DNA from: Pseudomonadota bacterium
GTDB taxonomy: Bacteria; Pseudomonadota; Alphaproteobacteria; Acetobacterales; Acetobacteraceae
Assembly (NCBI GenBank): GCA_021849425.1
Contig: JAJZSY010000007.1
Coordinates: 37,055-101,054 of the forward strand
Length of the DNA stretch: 64,000 bases
Direction: 5' to 3'
Positions 1 to 8,766 of the stretch are shown here, in pieces. Positions within the stretch are counted from its first letter, which is position 1. Every line of letters begins with the position of its first letter. The position numbers and the translations under genes were made by a program. A model generated the notes under the pieces. That model saw nothing but the letters and a program-made list of their open reading frames with translations, was not told the origin of the DNA and did not search any database.

Positions 1-92
1 GCAAGGCGGCGTGATCGAGCATCGGATATGTCTCGCGGAAACGATTTTTTTACCTTATGCCCCGAGGACGCTGCCGCCGGAGCCGAAACCAT

Positions 93-851
93 ATGACAGT
101 TCAGGGAAATATTCTGGTTGCGGGCACGATCCTGGCCGCGCCCTTCATCGGCTCGTTCATCGGCACGCTGGTGGAGGACCTGCCGCGCGGCCGGCTGTTC
201 GCGCGGGGCCGCTCGCGCTGCGATGCCTGCGCCGCCACGCTCGGCCCGGGCGACCTCGTGCCGCTGGCCAGTTTCCTGCTGCGGCGGGGCCGCTGCGCGC
301 ATTGTGGCGCCGCGATCCCGCGCCGGCTGCTGCTGATCGAGCTGGCGGCGCTGCTGCTGGCGATCGGCATTGCCGCGCTGGACCCGGCGGGGCCGCGCGT
401 GCCGCTCGATTTCGCCTTCGCGGCGACGCTGCTGGCGGTGGCGCTGATCGATCTCGACTGTCTGCGGCTGCCGGACGCGCTGACCCTGCCGCTGCTGCTG
501 GCCGGGCTGCTCGCGACCGCGCTGCGCCAGCCGGCGGCGCTGGGGGCGCACGCGGCGGGCGCGGCGCTGGGCTATCTCGGCTTTACCGGGCTGCGCCTGC
601 TTTGGCGGCTGCTGCGCGGGATCGACGCGTTGGGGGCGGGGGATGCGAAACTGCTTGCCGCCGGCGGGGCCTGGCTGCCGCCGGCCGCCCTGCCCTGGGC
701 GGTGGTGATCGCCGGGCTTGCGGGGCTTGCCGGGGTCGCGCTCTGGGCGGTGCTGCGCGCCGAGGCTGGCGGCGGGAGGCTGATGCGGCAAAGACTGCCG
801 TTCGGCCCGGCGCTGGCGGTCGGCCTGCTGGCGATGAGACTTGCGACATGA
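93..851 (+). CDS. Prepilin peptidase (A24 family), short form
   Basis: Probable inner-membrane aspartyl peptidase that cleaves, and possibly N-methylates, type IV prepilin-like leaders. The 252-residue product shows two Cys pairs (CDAC near residue 43 and CAHC near 68), typical of the cytoplasmic zinc-binding loop. It also has both family Asp motifs: IDLDCLRLPD near 118 and the GxGD motif (GAGDAK) near 181. Several Leu/Ala-rich membrane segments fill the rest. An in-frame start 36 bases upstream is possible, but the ATG at 93 puts the first hydrophobic segment directly at the N-terminus as in the family. No pilus or secretion genes are adjacent, so its substrate is unknown. Confidence 0.85.
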   Translation: MTVQGNILVAGTILAAPFIGSFIGTLVEDLPRGRLFARGRSRCDACAATLGPGDLVPLASFLLRRGRCAHCGAAIPRRLLLIELAALLLAIGIAALDPAGPRVPLDFAFAATLLAVALIDLDCLRLPDALTLPLLLAGLLATALRQPAALGAHAAGAALGYLGFTGLRLLWRLLRGIDALGAGDAKLLAAGGAWLPPAALPWAVVIAGLAGLAGVALWAVLRAEAGGGRLMRQRLPFGPALAVGLLAMRLAT

Positions 852-852
852 A

Positions 853-870
853 CTGTCATCAAAACAACAT
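853..870 (+). promoter_or_regulatory. Possible Pho-box half site upstream of phosphoesterase gene
   Basis: An AT-rich 129 bp leader separates the peptidase gene from the phosphoesterase fusion. It starts with an exact CTGTCAT heptamer (853-859), followed four bases later by ACAACAT. The first half matches the PhoB box half-site exactly and the second half poorly. The link to phosphate control is attractive because the next gene encodes a secreted phosphoesterase. A 7-mer is expected several times by chance in 64 kb. Confidence 0.3.
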
Positions 871-980
871 TAATTAATAACACACAAAGATTTTATTACA
901 CGTAAAGTTGAATGTGTCGGACGGTAACCACGTTGTCCGCCGTTCGCGCTGACGTTCATTCTCAAAAATGGAGACGACCG

Positions 981-3821
981 ATGCACGCCAGAAGGGCGGC
1001 CACGGCTTTGCGTACTCTTTTGCTTGCGGGTTCGGCGATCATCGCCGTCGCGGCGACCACGGGGGCGGGGCAAGCCGCCCCGGCAACCATCACCTCCAGC
1101 GGCCAGTATCTCACGCCGACGGCCACCCCTGGCGCGGTGTTCACCCGGCTCAATCCCGGCCTCGCCGACAACCCTTCCTATGTCGCCGGGCAGGCGATCA
1201 GCACCGCCGTCAGCCCGGATGGCAAGACGCTGCTGGTGCTGACGAGCGGCTACAACCTGGTGAACGACGCGAACGGCAAGGTCATTCCGGGCGATTCGGA
1301 AGAGTATGTGTTTGTCTATGACATCTCGAACGACACGCCGGTGCAGAAGCAGGTCATCAAGGTGCCGAACACCTGGGCCGGCATTTCGTTCAGCCCGGAC
1401 GGGCAGCATTTCTATGTCTCGGGCGGCGTCGACGACGACGTTCACACCTATGCGCAGGGCGCCAGCGGCTGGGCCGAAATCGGCACGCCGTTCGCGCTCG
1501 GCCATGCGGCGGTCGCGGGCAATCCGCTGAGCAGCGGCGGCGTCGGCTTTCTCGTGAAGCCGCAGGCGGCTGGCCTTGCCACCACGGCGGATGGCTCGTC
1601 GCTGCTGGTCGCCAATTTCTATAACGACAGCCTGTCGATCGTGAAGCTGTCGGGCGGCGTTCCGAGCGGGAGCGCGACCGAGGTGCAGCTGCGCCCCGGC
1701 GTGATCAACGCCGCGCAGGATGGCGTTGCGGGCGGCGAATATCCGTTCTGGGTCGTCGCCAATGGCAACTCGACCGCCTATGTCTCAAGCGAGCGGGATC
1801 GCGAGATCGATGTCGTCTCGCTGACCGGCACGCCGCAGGTGACCGCGCGCATCAAGGTCGCGGGCAATCCGAACCGGATGGTGCTGAGCGCCGATGGCAA
1901 GTATCTCTATGTCGCGTGCGACAACGAGGCGGATGTCGAGGTGATTTCCACCGCGTCGAACACGGTGGTGGACACGATCCACACCACCGCGCCGGCCTCC
2001 TTTGTCGGCATGCCGAAATATTTCCACGGCACCGCGCCCAATTCGCTCGCGCTGTCGCAGGACGGCACCCGGCTCTATGTGACCAATGGCGGCACCAACT
2101 CGGTCGCGGTGATCGCGCTGAACACGGCGAAGCCGGAGGTGATCGGCCTGCTGCCGACCGGGTATTATCCGAACAGCGTCAGCGTCAGCCCGGATGGCAA
2201 GATGCTGTATGTGGTGAACGGCAAGAGCATGCCGGGGCCGAACCCGTGCAACGAGAAGCTGGCGGCCGACGTGCCGGCGAGCTGCACCGCGCTCCAGCAC
2301 AACAACCAGTATATTCTCCAGCTCTCGAAGGCCGGCTTCCTGACGATGCCGGTGCCAGCGACCAACGAGCTGGACGCGCTGACGCATCTCGTTGCGCACA
2401 ACAACCATTTCTCGTTCCACGAGAGCGCGCGCGACCGCTCGATGATGGCGTTCCTGCACCGCCACATCAAGCACATCATCTACATCATCCGCGAGAACCG
2501 CACCTATGACCAGATCCTCGGCGATCTCGGCGAGGGCAACGGCGATCCGGCGCTGGCCGAGTTCGGCAAGACCTATACGCCGAATGTTCACCGCCTCGCC
2601 TGGAACTTCGTCGATCTCGACAATTTCTACGATACCGCCGAGGTGAGCGGCAATGGCTGGCCCTGGAGCACCTCGGCCCGCGAGTCCGACTATGGCACCA
2701 AGGCGCTGCCGGTGAACTATGCCGGGCGCGGCCTGTCCTATGACTGGGAAGGCACCAACCGCAACGTCAATGTCGGCATCGGCTCGCTCGCCGGCCGCAA
2801 GGCCGCCAACCCGCTCTATCCGGCCGACTCGAACCTGCTGCCCGGCACCGGCAACGTCGCAGCACCGGACGGACCGCACGGCCAGGTGCAGCGGGGCTAT
2901 CTGTGGGACGCGGCGCTGCGCGCGGGGCTGAGCATCCGCAATTACGGCTTCTTCATCGATCTCGGCCGCTACAACCTCTCGGGCGCGCTGGCGAAATACG
3001 GCATTCCCGAAATCACCGACGCCTACGCCCAGAAGATCAAGGTCGCCTACGCGACCAACCCCGATCTCGCGCCCTATACCGATCCGTATTTCCGCGGGTT
3101 CGACAACACGATCGCCGATTACTACCGCGAGCAGGAATGGAGCCGCGAGTTCACCAACTATGTGCGCCACCACGACCTGCCCTCGCTCGAACTGGTGCGG
3201 CTGATGCACGACCACACCGGCAATTTCACCACCGCGCAGAACGGCGTGAACACGCCGGGCCTGCAGATCGCCGACAACGACTATGCGGTGGGCAAGCTGA
3301 TCCAGACCGTCGCGCATTCCCCCTATGCCTCATCGACCCTGATCTTCATCGTCGAGGACGACGCGCAGGACGGGCCGGATCATGTCGACGGGCATCGCAG
3401 CGAGGCCTTCGTGGTCGGGCCCTATGTGCGCCATCATGCCGTGGTTTCGGCGCGCTACAGCACGGTGAACATGATCCGCACGATGGAGGACATTCTCGGC
3501 ATCGGGCCGATGACGCTGAACGACGCCTACGAACGGCCGATGACGGCGGTCTTCAGCCGCGACGACCGGAAGTGGACCTTCAACGCCGCCGTGCCGCAGC
3601 CGCTGAGCGCGACGACGCTGCCGATCAAGGCGCAGACGCAGGACGAGCCGGAGTGGCAACCGCTCCACAACGCCGCCTGGTGGGCGAAGAAGACCAAGGG
3701 GTATGACTGGCGCAAGGAAGACGCCATCCCTGCCGTCGCCTACGACCACATCCTCTGGGAGGGCATGATGCCCGGCAAGCCCTATCCGACCGAGCGCAAC
3801 GGCCGCGATTACGCGCGGTAA
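981..3821 (+). CDS. Secreted YVTN beta-propeller / phosphoesterase fusion protein
   Basis: A 946-residue exported protein with two modules. An N-terminal signal peptide (hydrophobic run after HARRAATALR, Ala-rich cleavage region) is followed by YVTN/YncE-type beta-propeller repeats to about residue 460. Blade signatures recur as SPDGK, DGKYLYVA and DGTRLYVTNGG. The C-terminal half, from KHIIYIIRENRTYDQILGD, is a phosphoesterase of the acid phosphatase/phospholipase C type. It ends with an EDDAQDGPDHVDGHR metal-site motif. The start at 981 was chosen because GGAG at 970-973 precedes it and it opens directly into the signal peptide. It is likely periplasmic or outer-surface, releasing phosphate from organic phosphoesters; the substrate is unknown. 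The next gene, facing it, is a TonB receptor. Confidence 0.85.
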   Translation: MHARRAATALRTLLLAGSAIIAVAATTGAGQAAPATITSSGQYLTPTATPGAVFTRLNPGLADNPSYVAGQAISTAVSPDGKTLLVLTSGYNLVNDANGKVIPGDSEEYVFVYDISNDTPVQKQVIKVPNTWAGISFSPDGQHFYVSGGVDDDVHTYAQGASGWAEIGTPFALGHAAVAGNPLSSGGVGFLVKPQAAGLATTADGSSLLVANFYNDSLSIVKLSGGVPSGSATEVQLRPGVINAAQDGVAGGEYPFWVVANGNSTAYVSSERDREIDVVSLTGTPQVTARIKVAGNPNRMVLSADGKYLYVACDNEADVEVISTASNTVVDTIHTTAPASFVGMPKYFHGTAPNSLALSQDGTRLYVTNGGTNSVAVIALNTAKPEVIGLLPTGYYPNSVSVSPDGKMLYVVNGKSMPGPNPCNEKLAADVPASCTALQHNNQYILQLSKAGFLTMPVPATNELDALTHLVAHNNHFSFHESARDRSMMAFLHRHIKHIIYIIRENRTYDQILGDLGEGNGDPALAEFGKTYTPNVHRLAWNFVDLDNFYDTAEVSGNGWPWSTSARESDYGTKALPVNYAGRGLSYDWEGTNRNVNVGIGSLAGRKAANPLYPADSNLLPGTGNVAAPDGPHGQVQRGYLWDAALRAGLSIRNYGFFIDLGRYNLSGALAKYGIPEITDAYAQKIKVAYATNPDLAPYTDPYFRGFDNTIADYYREQEWSREFTNYVRHHDLPSLELVRLMHDHTGNFTTAQNGVNTPGLQIADNDYAVGKLIQTVAHSPYASSTLIFIVEDDAQDGPDHVDGHRSEAFVVGPYVRHHAVVSARYSTVNMIRTMEDILGIGPMTLNDAYERPMTAVFSRDDRKWTFNAAVPQPLSATTLPIKAQTQDEPEWQPLHNAAWWAKKTKGYDWRKEDAIPAVAYDHILWEGMMPGKPYPTERNGRDYAR

Positions 3822-3875
3822 CGCCTGATGGATACCGGGGCGGCGGCACCGCCGCCCCGGCCCCGCGACAAGGGA

Positions 3876-3910
3876 AACCGGCCGGAGCGGCGTGCTCCGG
3901 CCGGTTTTTT
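3876..3910 (+). terminator. Rho-independent terminator between convergent genes
   Basis: A GC-rich stem (AACCGGCCGGAGC pairing with GCTCCGGCCGGTT, about 5 base loop) is followed by six T residues at 3905-3910. It lies 55 bases after the phosphoesterase stop and 41 bases before the end of the convergent TonB receptor gene. It clearly serves the plus-strand gene. The short A run on the other side gives only weak support for termination in the other direction. Confidence 0.85.
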
Positions 3911-3950
3911 CATGGCAGTCGCGCGGGGCGTTGCGAGGCTGCGCGCCGGA

Positions 3951-6296
3951 TCAGAATGTCATCCTGACGCCGCCATAGCCGGCGATTGGGCGGCCGGGAT
4001 TGGCGGTGCGCGGATCGGTCACGCCGCCGGGGACGAAATTCCACGGCACGTCGGCGACCGGGCCGAACCCGCCATAGGTCTGATACGACCGGTTGGTCAC
4101 GTTATCGACCATCGCGAAGACGGTGAGCCGCGGGGTGAGCTTGTAGGAGGCATAGACGTTGAACACCGCGTAGCCGCCGACGGGCTTGGTCAGGTTCGCC
4201 TCGTCGCCGAAGCGGTACTGGCTCGATTGCAGGATGGCGGTGGTGCCGAGCAGCAGCCGCTCGGTGAGCTTGTATGAAAGGTCGATCGTGCCGCGATTGG
4301 CGGGGATGCCGGGGATGCGGTCGCCGGGGACGACGTGGATCTGGCCGTTGGCATCGGCGGCGGGGTTGGAGGGGCTGTTGAGCGTCAGCGCGTTCTGGAA
4401 CGTCGCGTCGATATGCGCGAAGCCGAGGCGCAGGCCGAGCCGGGGGCCGGCATAGGCGAGGTCCGCCTCGATCCCCTGGCGGCGGGTGGTGCCGCTGTTG
4501 GTGTAGAATTGCAGGTTCGGGTTGTAGAGGGTGGACTGGTAGATGATGTCGTCGTGCACATCGGTGCGGAACAGGTCGACATTCCAGCGCAGCGTGCCGC
4601 CGGCGAAGCGGGGGAGATGGCCGCGCGCGCCGAATTCGAAGGTGCGGGCGACGACCTGTTTCAGGTTCGGATCGCCGACGAAGAAGTTCAGCAGCGAGCA
4701 CGGGTTGGCCGCGCTGGCGCAGGAAAGTTCGGTCGGCGTCGGGTTGCGGTTGGTTTCGTCGACGCTGCCATAAAGGTCGAGCGTCTTCAGCGCGTGCCAG
4801 GTCAGGCCGAGCTGCGGGTTGAACCGGTCATAGGCGTGATGGCCGGAAACCGGGCCGCCGAGCTTGTCCGCGAGGTCGATCTCGGCATTGTTGAACCGCC
4901 CGGCGAGGGTGAGGTCGAGCCGCGGGGCGAGGGTGAACACGTCGTTGAAGAACAGGCCGAAATAACGAGTCGTCGTCGCCACCTGCACCGGGTTGACGCC
5001 GTATGCCGGCTGGTCGACCGTTACACCCGGGCCGATGAAGAGATGCGTGACCGGCGTGATCCCGCCGATCTGGGTGAAGGCGTTGAACATGGTGTTGGAG
5101 CCGTCGAAGCTCGCGCCGATGGTCAGGTGGTTGGGGCGGCGCAGCAGCCGGCTGTCGTTGATGAGCTGGACCGAGGCGCCATAGGCCTGCTGGTCGATGC
5201 CCTCGTTGACGAGGCCGGAATAGATCCCGCCATTGAGGAAGTCGGGCACCGCGGCGCCGCCGCGCGTCGTCACCACCTCGCTGGTGCCGGCGTTGCAGAG
5301 AATGCCGGGCTGGCCGGGGCAGGCGGCGAGTTCCTGGGTCACGCCGTTCGGCAGGCGCTGCGAGAGGTCGGCGAAATAGGCCAGGGCGTCGAGCGCGGTA
5401 TCGCCGTCGAGCGCGTAGCGCGCGGTGGCGCGGGTGGCGATGTATTTGTTGTAGACGGTGTTGGGGCCGGAGAAGATGCTGGCGATGTCGTAATTCAGCG
5501 CCTGCACCGGGGTGGCGCCGGGATTGCCGATCGCGTTGTCGGCGGCGATGACGCCGAGATGCAGCTCGGCGCGCGCGTTGCGCCAGCCGAGATCGGCATA
5601 GACCCGGGCGAGGCGGGAGGATTGGGTCTGGCGGAAACCCGCATCGTGGACGACGTCGGCGGCGAAATAGGCGGCGGTGCCGGCACGGTGCGCGCCATAT
5701 TGCAGGCTGCCGCCGACGCGGCCGTAGGAGCCGCCATAGACCGAAACCTCGCCGCCAGGTGCTGTGAATCCGTTCTTGAGCGTGACATCGAGCGCGCCGC
5801 CGAGCGCGTTGAGCCCGAAGGCGGGGTTGGCCGGCTGGAGGCTCGCGCTGCGGATCGCCTCCGGCGGGATCAGGTCCCAGTTCACGGTGTCGCCGAACGG
5901 GTCATTGAAGCGCATTCCGTCGAGATAGACGGCGACGCCCTCGGCCGTGCCGGTGACCGGCGAGGCGGTGAAGCCGTGGAAGTTGATGTCCGGCTGGAAC
6001 GAATTGCCGTCGACATCGCTGATCGAGGCGCTGGGCACCGCGGCGAGAATGGCGTCGGTCAGGCTTGGAATCCCGGTGCGGTCGATCTCGGCCGCGCCGA
6101 GGACGTGGGTGGCCTGGGGCAGCCTGTCGCGCCCGATCGCCGAGCCGGGCAGCGGGGTTGTGGCGATGACGTCGACCTGCGGCACCTGGACGATGGCGGC
6201 GGCCGGCACGAGCGACGCGGCCGGCACGGCCTGGGCGCGGGCGGTCGGCGCGAGGGCGCCCATCGAGAGGAGACAGGCGGTCAGGCGGCGGAACAT
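3951..6296 (-). CDS. TonB-dependent outer-membrane receptor
   Basis: A 781-residue outer-membrane active transporter. The start at 6296 gives MFRRLTACLLSMGALAPTARA, a classical signal peptide, with a GGAG upstream; a start 27 bases earlier would only add residues before it. A TonB-box-like VDVIATTPL and a plug domain (LPQATHVLGAAEID, YLDGMRFNDPFGD, LNALGGALDV) occupy about residues 30-190. A long beta-barrel follows, ending in GYGGVRMTF with the terminal Phe typical of outer-membrane proteins. The ligand cannot be read from sequence. The neighbouring secreted phosphoesterase suggests, without proof, a link to an organic phosphate or chelate. Confidence 0.9.
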   Translation of the reverse strand: MFRRLTACLLSMGALAPTARAQAVPAASLVPAAAIVQVPQVDVIATTPLPGSAIGRDRLPQATHVLGAAEIDRTGIPSLTDAILAAVPSASISDVDGNSFQPDINFHGFTASPVTGTAEGVAVYLDGMRFNDPFGDTVNWDLIPPEAIRSASLQPANPAFGLNALGGALDVTLKNGFTAPGGEVSVYGGSYGRVGGSLQYGAHRAGTAAYFAADVVHDAGFRQTQSSRLARVYADLGWRNARAELHLGVIAADNAIGNPGATPVQALNYDIASIFSGPNTVYNKYIATRATARYALDGDTALDALAYFADLSQRLPNGVTQELAACPGQPGILCNAGTSEVVTTRGGAAVPDFLNGGIYSGLVNEGIDQQAYGASVQLINDSRLLRRPNHLTIGASFDGSNTMFNAFTQIGGITPVTHLFIGPGVTVDQPAYGVNPVQVATTTRYFGLFFNDVFTLAPRLDLTLAGRFNNAEIDLADKLGGPVSGHHAYDRFNPQLGLTWHALKTLDLYGSVDETNRNPTPTELSCASAANPCSLLNFFVGDPNLKQVVARTFEFGARGHLPRFAGGTLRWNVDLFRTDVHDDIIYQSTLYNPNLQFYTNSGTTRRQGIEADLAYAGPRLGLRLGFAHIDATFQNALTLNSPSNPAADANGQIHVVPGDRIPGIPANRGTIDLSYKLTERLLLGTTAILQSSQYRFGDEANLTKPVGGYAVFNVYASYKLTPRLTVFAMVDNVTNRSYQTYGGFGPVADVPWNFVPGGVTDPRTANPGRPIAGYGGVRMTF

Positions 6297-6743
6297 GCGG
6301 TGACACTCCTGGGTCTGCGGCAATCCCTTCGGTCCGGAAGCCTTGGCGCCGGTCGGTCAGGATGGCGGTGGGACGATGACGCCGCGCATCGCCCTTGCTC
6401 CGGGCGGGTCGGCGCGCCGGTCAATTTTTAGTTATCGTTCGGCGACCCCGCCAGCGCCGCTCGCATCGCGCGCTACGGGTATAATCAATTCTTCATTTTA
6501 GTTGTCGATGTGATAATTTTTAACAAAATGAACGAACGATCCGTCGATTACGCACCGAAACGGCCTTCCCGCCGCTTCCGTCACCGACGGGGCAGTTTCG
6601 AAAAGCAACACTCCGGCCAGGGTGGCCAGGGTTGCGGCGTGGACGCAGACCGGCGTTTCGATCTAGCCTCCTCGCCAGCGGTGCGCGTTCGGGACGCCGC
6701 AAGTCAAGCCCGGCCGCAAGACGGGCGACAAAGGAGGAAAACA
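6297..6743. other. Divergent intergenic region, no gene supported
   Basis: This gap separates the TonB receptor start (leftward) from acoA (rightward). It holds an AT-rich patch around 6478-6535 containing a TATAAT-like hexamer at 6480-6485 without a convincing -35 element. The in-frame GTG at 6510 would extend AcoA by 78 residues with no homology features and was not used. I looked for cobalamin riboswitch core motifs upstream of the TonB receptor and saw none. Confidence 0.5.
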
Positions 6744-7709
6744 GTGCAGTACAGCCGCGAGTTTCTGCTCGACAGCTACCGGACGATGGCGACCATCCGG
6801 CGCTTCGAGGATCGGGTTCATGATGAGTTCGCGACGGGAAAAATCCCCGGCTTCGTGCATCTCTATGCCGGCGAGGAAGCCTCCGCCGTCGGCGTCTGCT
6901 CGCATCTCGACGAGCGCGACGTGATCGCCTCGACCCATCGCGGGCATGGCCACTGCATCGCCAAGGGGTGCGACGTCACCGGCATGATGAAGGAGATTTA
7001 CGGCCGCCGGGGCGGGCTGTGCGCGGGCAAGGGCGGGTCGATGCACATCGCCGATCTCTCGAAGGGCATGCTGGGCGCCAACGGCATCGTCGGCGGCGGG
7101 CCGCCGCTGGTCTGCGGCGCGGCGCTGACCGCGAAGACGCTCAAGACCGGGGGCGTCGCGGTCGCTTTCGTCGGCGATGGCGGCTCCAACCAGGGCACCA
7201 CGCTCGAATCCTACAACCTCGCCAAGGTGTGGAACCTGCCGGTGCTGTTCGTGGTGGAAGACAACGGCTACGCGGAATCGACGGCCAGCGGCTGGTCGGT
7301 CGGCGGCACCCAGGCGGGCCGCGCCGCCGGGTTCGGGATTCCCTGTGTCGAGGTGGACGGGTTCGATTTCTTCGCCGTCTACGAGGCGGCGCGCGACCTC
7401 ATCGCCCGCGCGCGCAATGGCGGCGGGCCCGGCATGCTGCACGCGACGCTGACCCGCTTCTATGGCCATTTCGAGGGCGATGCGATGACCTATCGCGCCG
7501 CCGACGAGATTGCCCGGCTGCGCGCCGAGAAGGACAGTCTCAAGATTTTCCGCGCCAAGGTCGGGCCTGGCGGCACCGCCTCGCCGGGGGATTTCGACGC
7601 CGTCGACGCCGAGGTGACGGCCGCGATCGACGCCGCGGTGCTCGCCGCCGAGACCGACGCGCCGCCGACCGAGGCGGACCTGCTCACCGACGTCTATGTC
7701 AGCTACTGA
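6744..7709 (+). CDS. acoA: Acetoin (2-oxoacid) dehydrogenase E1 alpha subunit
   Basis: TPP-dependent E1 alpha subunit of an acetoin dehydrogenase-type complex, which cleaves acetoin to acetaldehyde and acetyl-CoA together with AcoB and AcoC. The GTG at 6744 sits 7 bases after a strong AAAGGAGG ribosome site and gives 321 residues, the usual length for this subunit. Family motifs are present: GFVHLYAGEEA, STHRGHGHCIAKG, GGKGGSMH-like GKGGSMHIAD, and the TPP-binding GDGGSNQG...EDNGYA segment near residues 150-185. It is first in a tight three-gene operon with acoB and acoC. Related pyruvate dehydrogenase alpha subunits are the main alternative; the lipoyl/hydrolase AcoC downstream favours acetoin. 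Confidence 0.88.
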   Translation: MQYSREFLLDSYRTMATIRRFEDRVHDEFATGKIPGFVHLYAGEEASAVGVCSHLDERDVIASTHRGHGHCIAKGCDVTGMMKEIYGRRGGLCAGKGGSMHIADLSKGMLGANGIVGGGPPLVCGAALTAKTLKTGGVAVAFVGDGGSNQGTTLESYNLAKVWNLPVLFVVEDNGYAESTASGWSVGGTQAGRAAGFGIPCVEVDGFDFFAVYEAARDLIARARNGGGPGMLHATLTRFYGHFEGDAMTYRAADEIARLRAEKDSLKIFRAKVGPGGTASPGDFDAVDAEVTAAIDAAVLAAETDAPPTEADLLTDVYVSY

Positions 7710-7733
7710 CCAAATCGACCGGGGAAACACACC

Positions 7734-8741
7734 ATGGCCAAGAAAACCTATCGCCAGGCGATCAACGAGGCGATTGCCAGCGAGATGCGGCGCGACCCGC
7801 GCGTGATCGTGATGGGTGAGGACAATGCCGGCGGCGCCGGCGCGCCGGGCGAGCAGGATGCCTGGGGCGGCGTGCTCGGCGTCACCAAGGGGCTGATCGG
7901 CGAGTTCGGCGCCGAGCGCGTGCTCGACACGCCGATTACCGAGAGCGCCTTCATCGGTGCGGCCGCCGGGGCGGCCGCGACCGGGCTGCGGCCGGTGGCC
8001 GAGCTGATGTTCATCGATTTCATGGGCGTCTGCTTCGACCAGATCTTCAACCAGGCCGCCAAGTTCCGCTACATGTTCGGCGGCCGCGCCGTCACCCCGC
8101 TGGTGATCCGCACCATGTATGGCGCGGGGTTCCGCGCCGCCTCGCAGCACAGCCAGTCACTCTACCCGATCTTTACCCATATTCCGGGGCTCAAGGTGGT
8201 GCTGCCCTCTTCGCCCTATGACGCGAAGGGGCTGCTGATCCAGGCGATCCGCGACGACGACCCGGTGATCTTCTGCGAGCACAAGGTGCTCTACGACGAG
8301 ACCGGCGAGGTGCCGGACGAGGCCTATACGATCCCGTTCGGCGAGGCGAACCTGACCCGCGAGGGCAAGGACCTGACCATCGTCGCCTTCGGGCGGATGG
8401 TGAATTTCGCCAACCAGGCGGCCGACCAGCTCCGCCGCGACGGGATTTCCGCCACCGTGATCGACCCGCGCACCACCTCGCCGCTCGATTCGGAGACCAT
8501 TCTCGACTGCGTCGCCGAGACCGGCCGGCTGGTGGTGGTGGACGAGGCCAGCCCCCGCTGCTCGATGGCGGCGGATATCTCCCGCCTCGTCGCCGAGGAG
8601 GCGTTCTCCCACCTCAAGGCGCCGATCCGCACGATCACGCCGCCGCACACGCCGGTGCCCTTCTCGCCGCAGCTCGAGGATCTCTACGTGCCCGGCGTGC
8701 CGCGGATTCTCGAAGCGGCAAGAGCGGTGATGCAGCACTGA
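7734..8741 (+). CDS. acoB: Acetoin (2-oxoacid) dehydrogenase E1 beta subunit
   Basis: A 335-residue E1 beta subunit that pairs with AcoA to form the TPP-binding decarboxylase/oxidoreductase heterotetramer. It opens with KKTYRQAINEAIASEMRRD and shows VIVMGEDN, DTPITESAFIG and AELMFIDF, all typical of the transketolase-like beta subunit. The C-terminal transketolase domain carries DPRTTSPLD and VDEASPRCS. It begins 24 bases after acoA, with a GGGGAAA ribosome site, and is followed by acoC. Cytoplasmic. Confidence 0.9.
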   Translation: MAKKTYRQAINEAIASEMRRDPRVIVMGEDNAGGAGAPGEQDAWGGVLGVTKGLIGEFGAERVLDTPITESAFIGAAAGAAATGLRPVAELMFIDFMGVCFDQIFNQAAKFRYMFGGRAVTPLVIRTMYGAGFRAASQHSQSLYPIFTHIPGLKVVLPSSPYDAKGLLIQAIRDDDPVIFCEHKVLYDETGEVPDEAYTIPFGEANLTREGKDLTIVAFGRMVNFANQAADQLRRDGISATVIDPRTTSPLDSETILDCVAETGRLVVVDEASPRCSMAADISRLVAEEAFSHLKAPIRTITPPHTPVPFSPQLEDLYVPGVPRILEAARAVMQH

Positions 8742-8766
8742 GGCGATTGGCGAAGGAGACCAGGCG

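Noticed and set aside
1..22. Possible start of a minus-strand gene (ATG at 22) running off the left edge
   Set aside because: Only seven codons are visible and the ribosome site is weak; it cannot be supported.
1785..3317. Long open frame antisense to the phosphoesterase gene
   Set aside because: A GC-bias shadow: no ribosome site, no domain, and the plus strand carries clear propeller and phosphoesterase motifs.
4335..6431. Long plus-strand open frame opposite the TonB receptor
   Set aside because: Composition rich in Glu/Gly/Ala/Val, typical of reverse-frame reading in high-GC DNA; the receptor on the other strand is certain.
6297..6500. Cobalamin riboswitch before the TonB receptor
   Set aside because: Small hairpins occur but the conserved core motifs are not visible.
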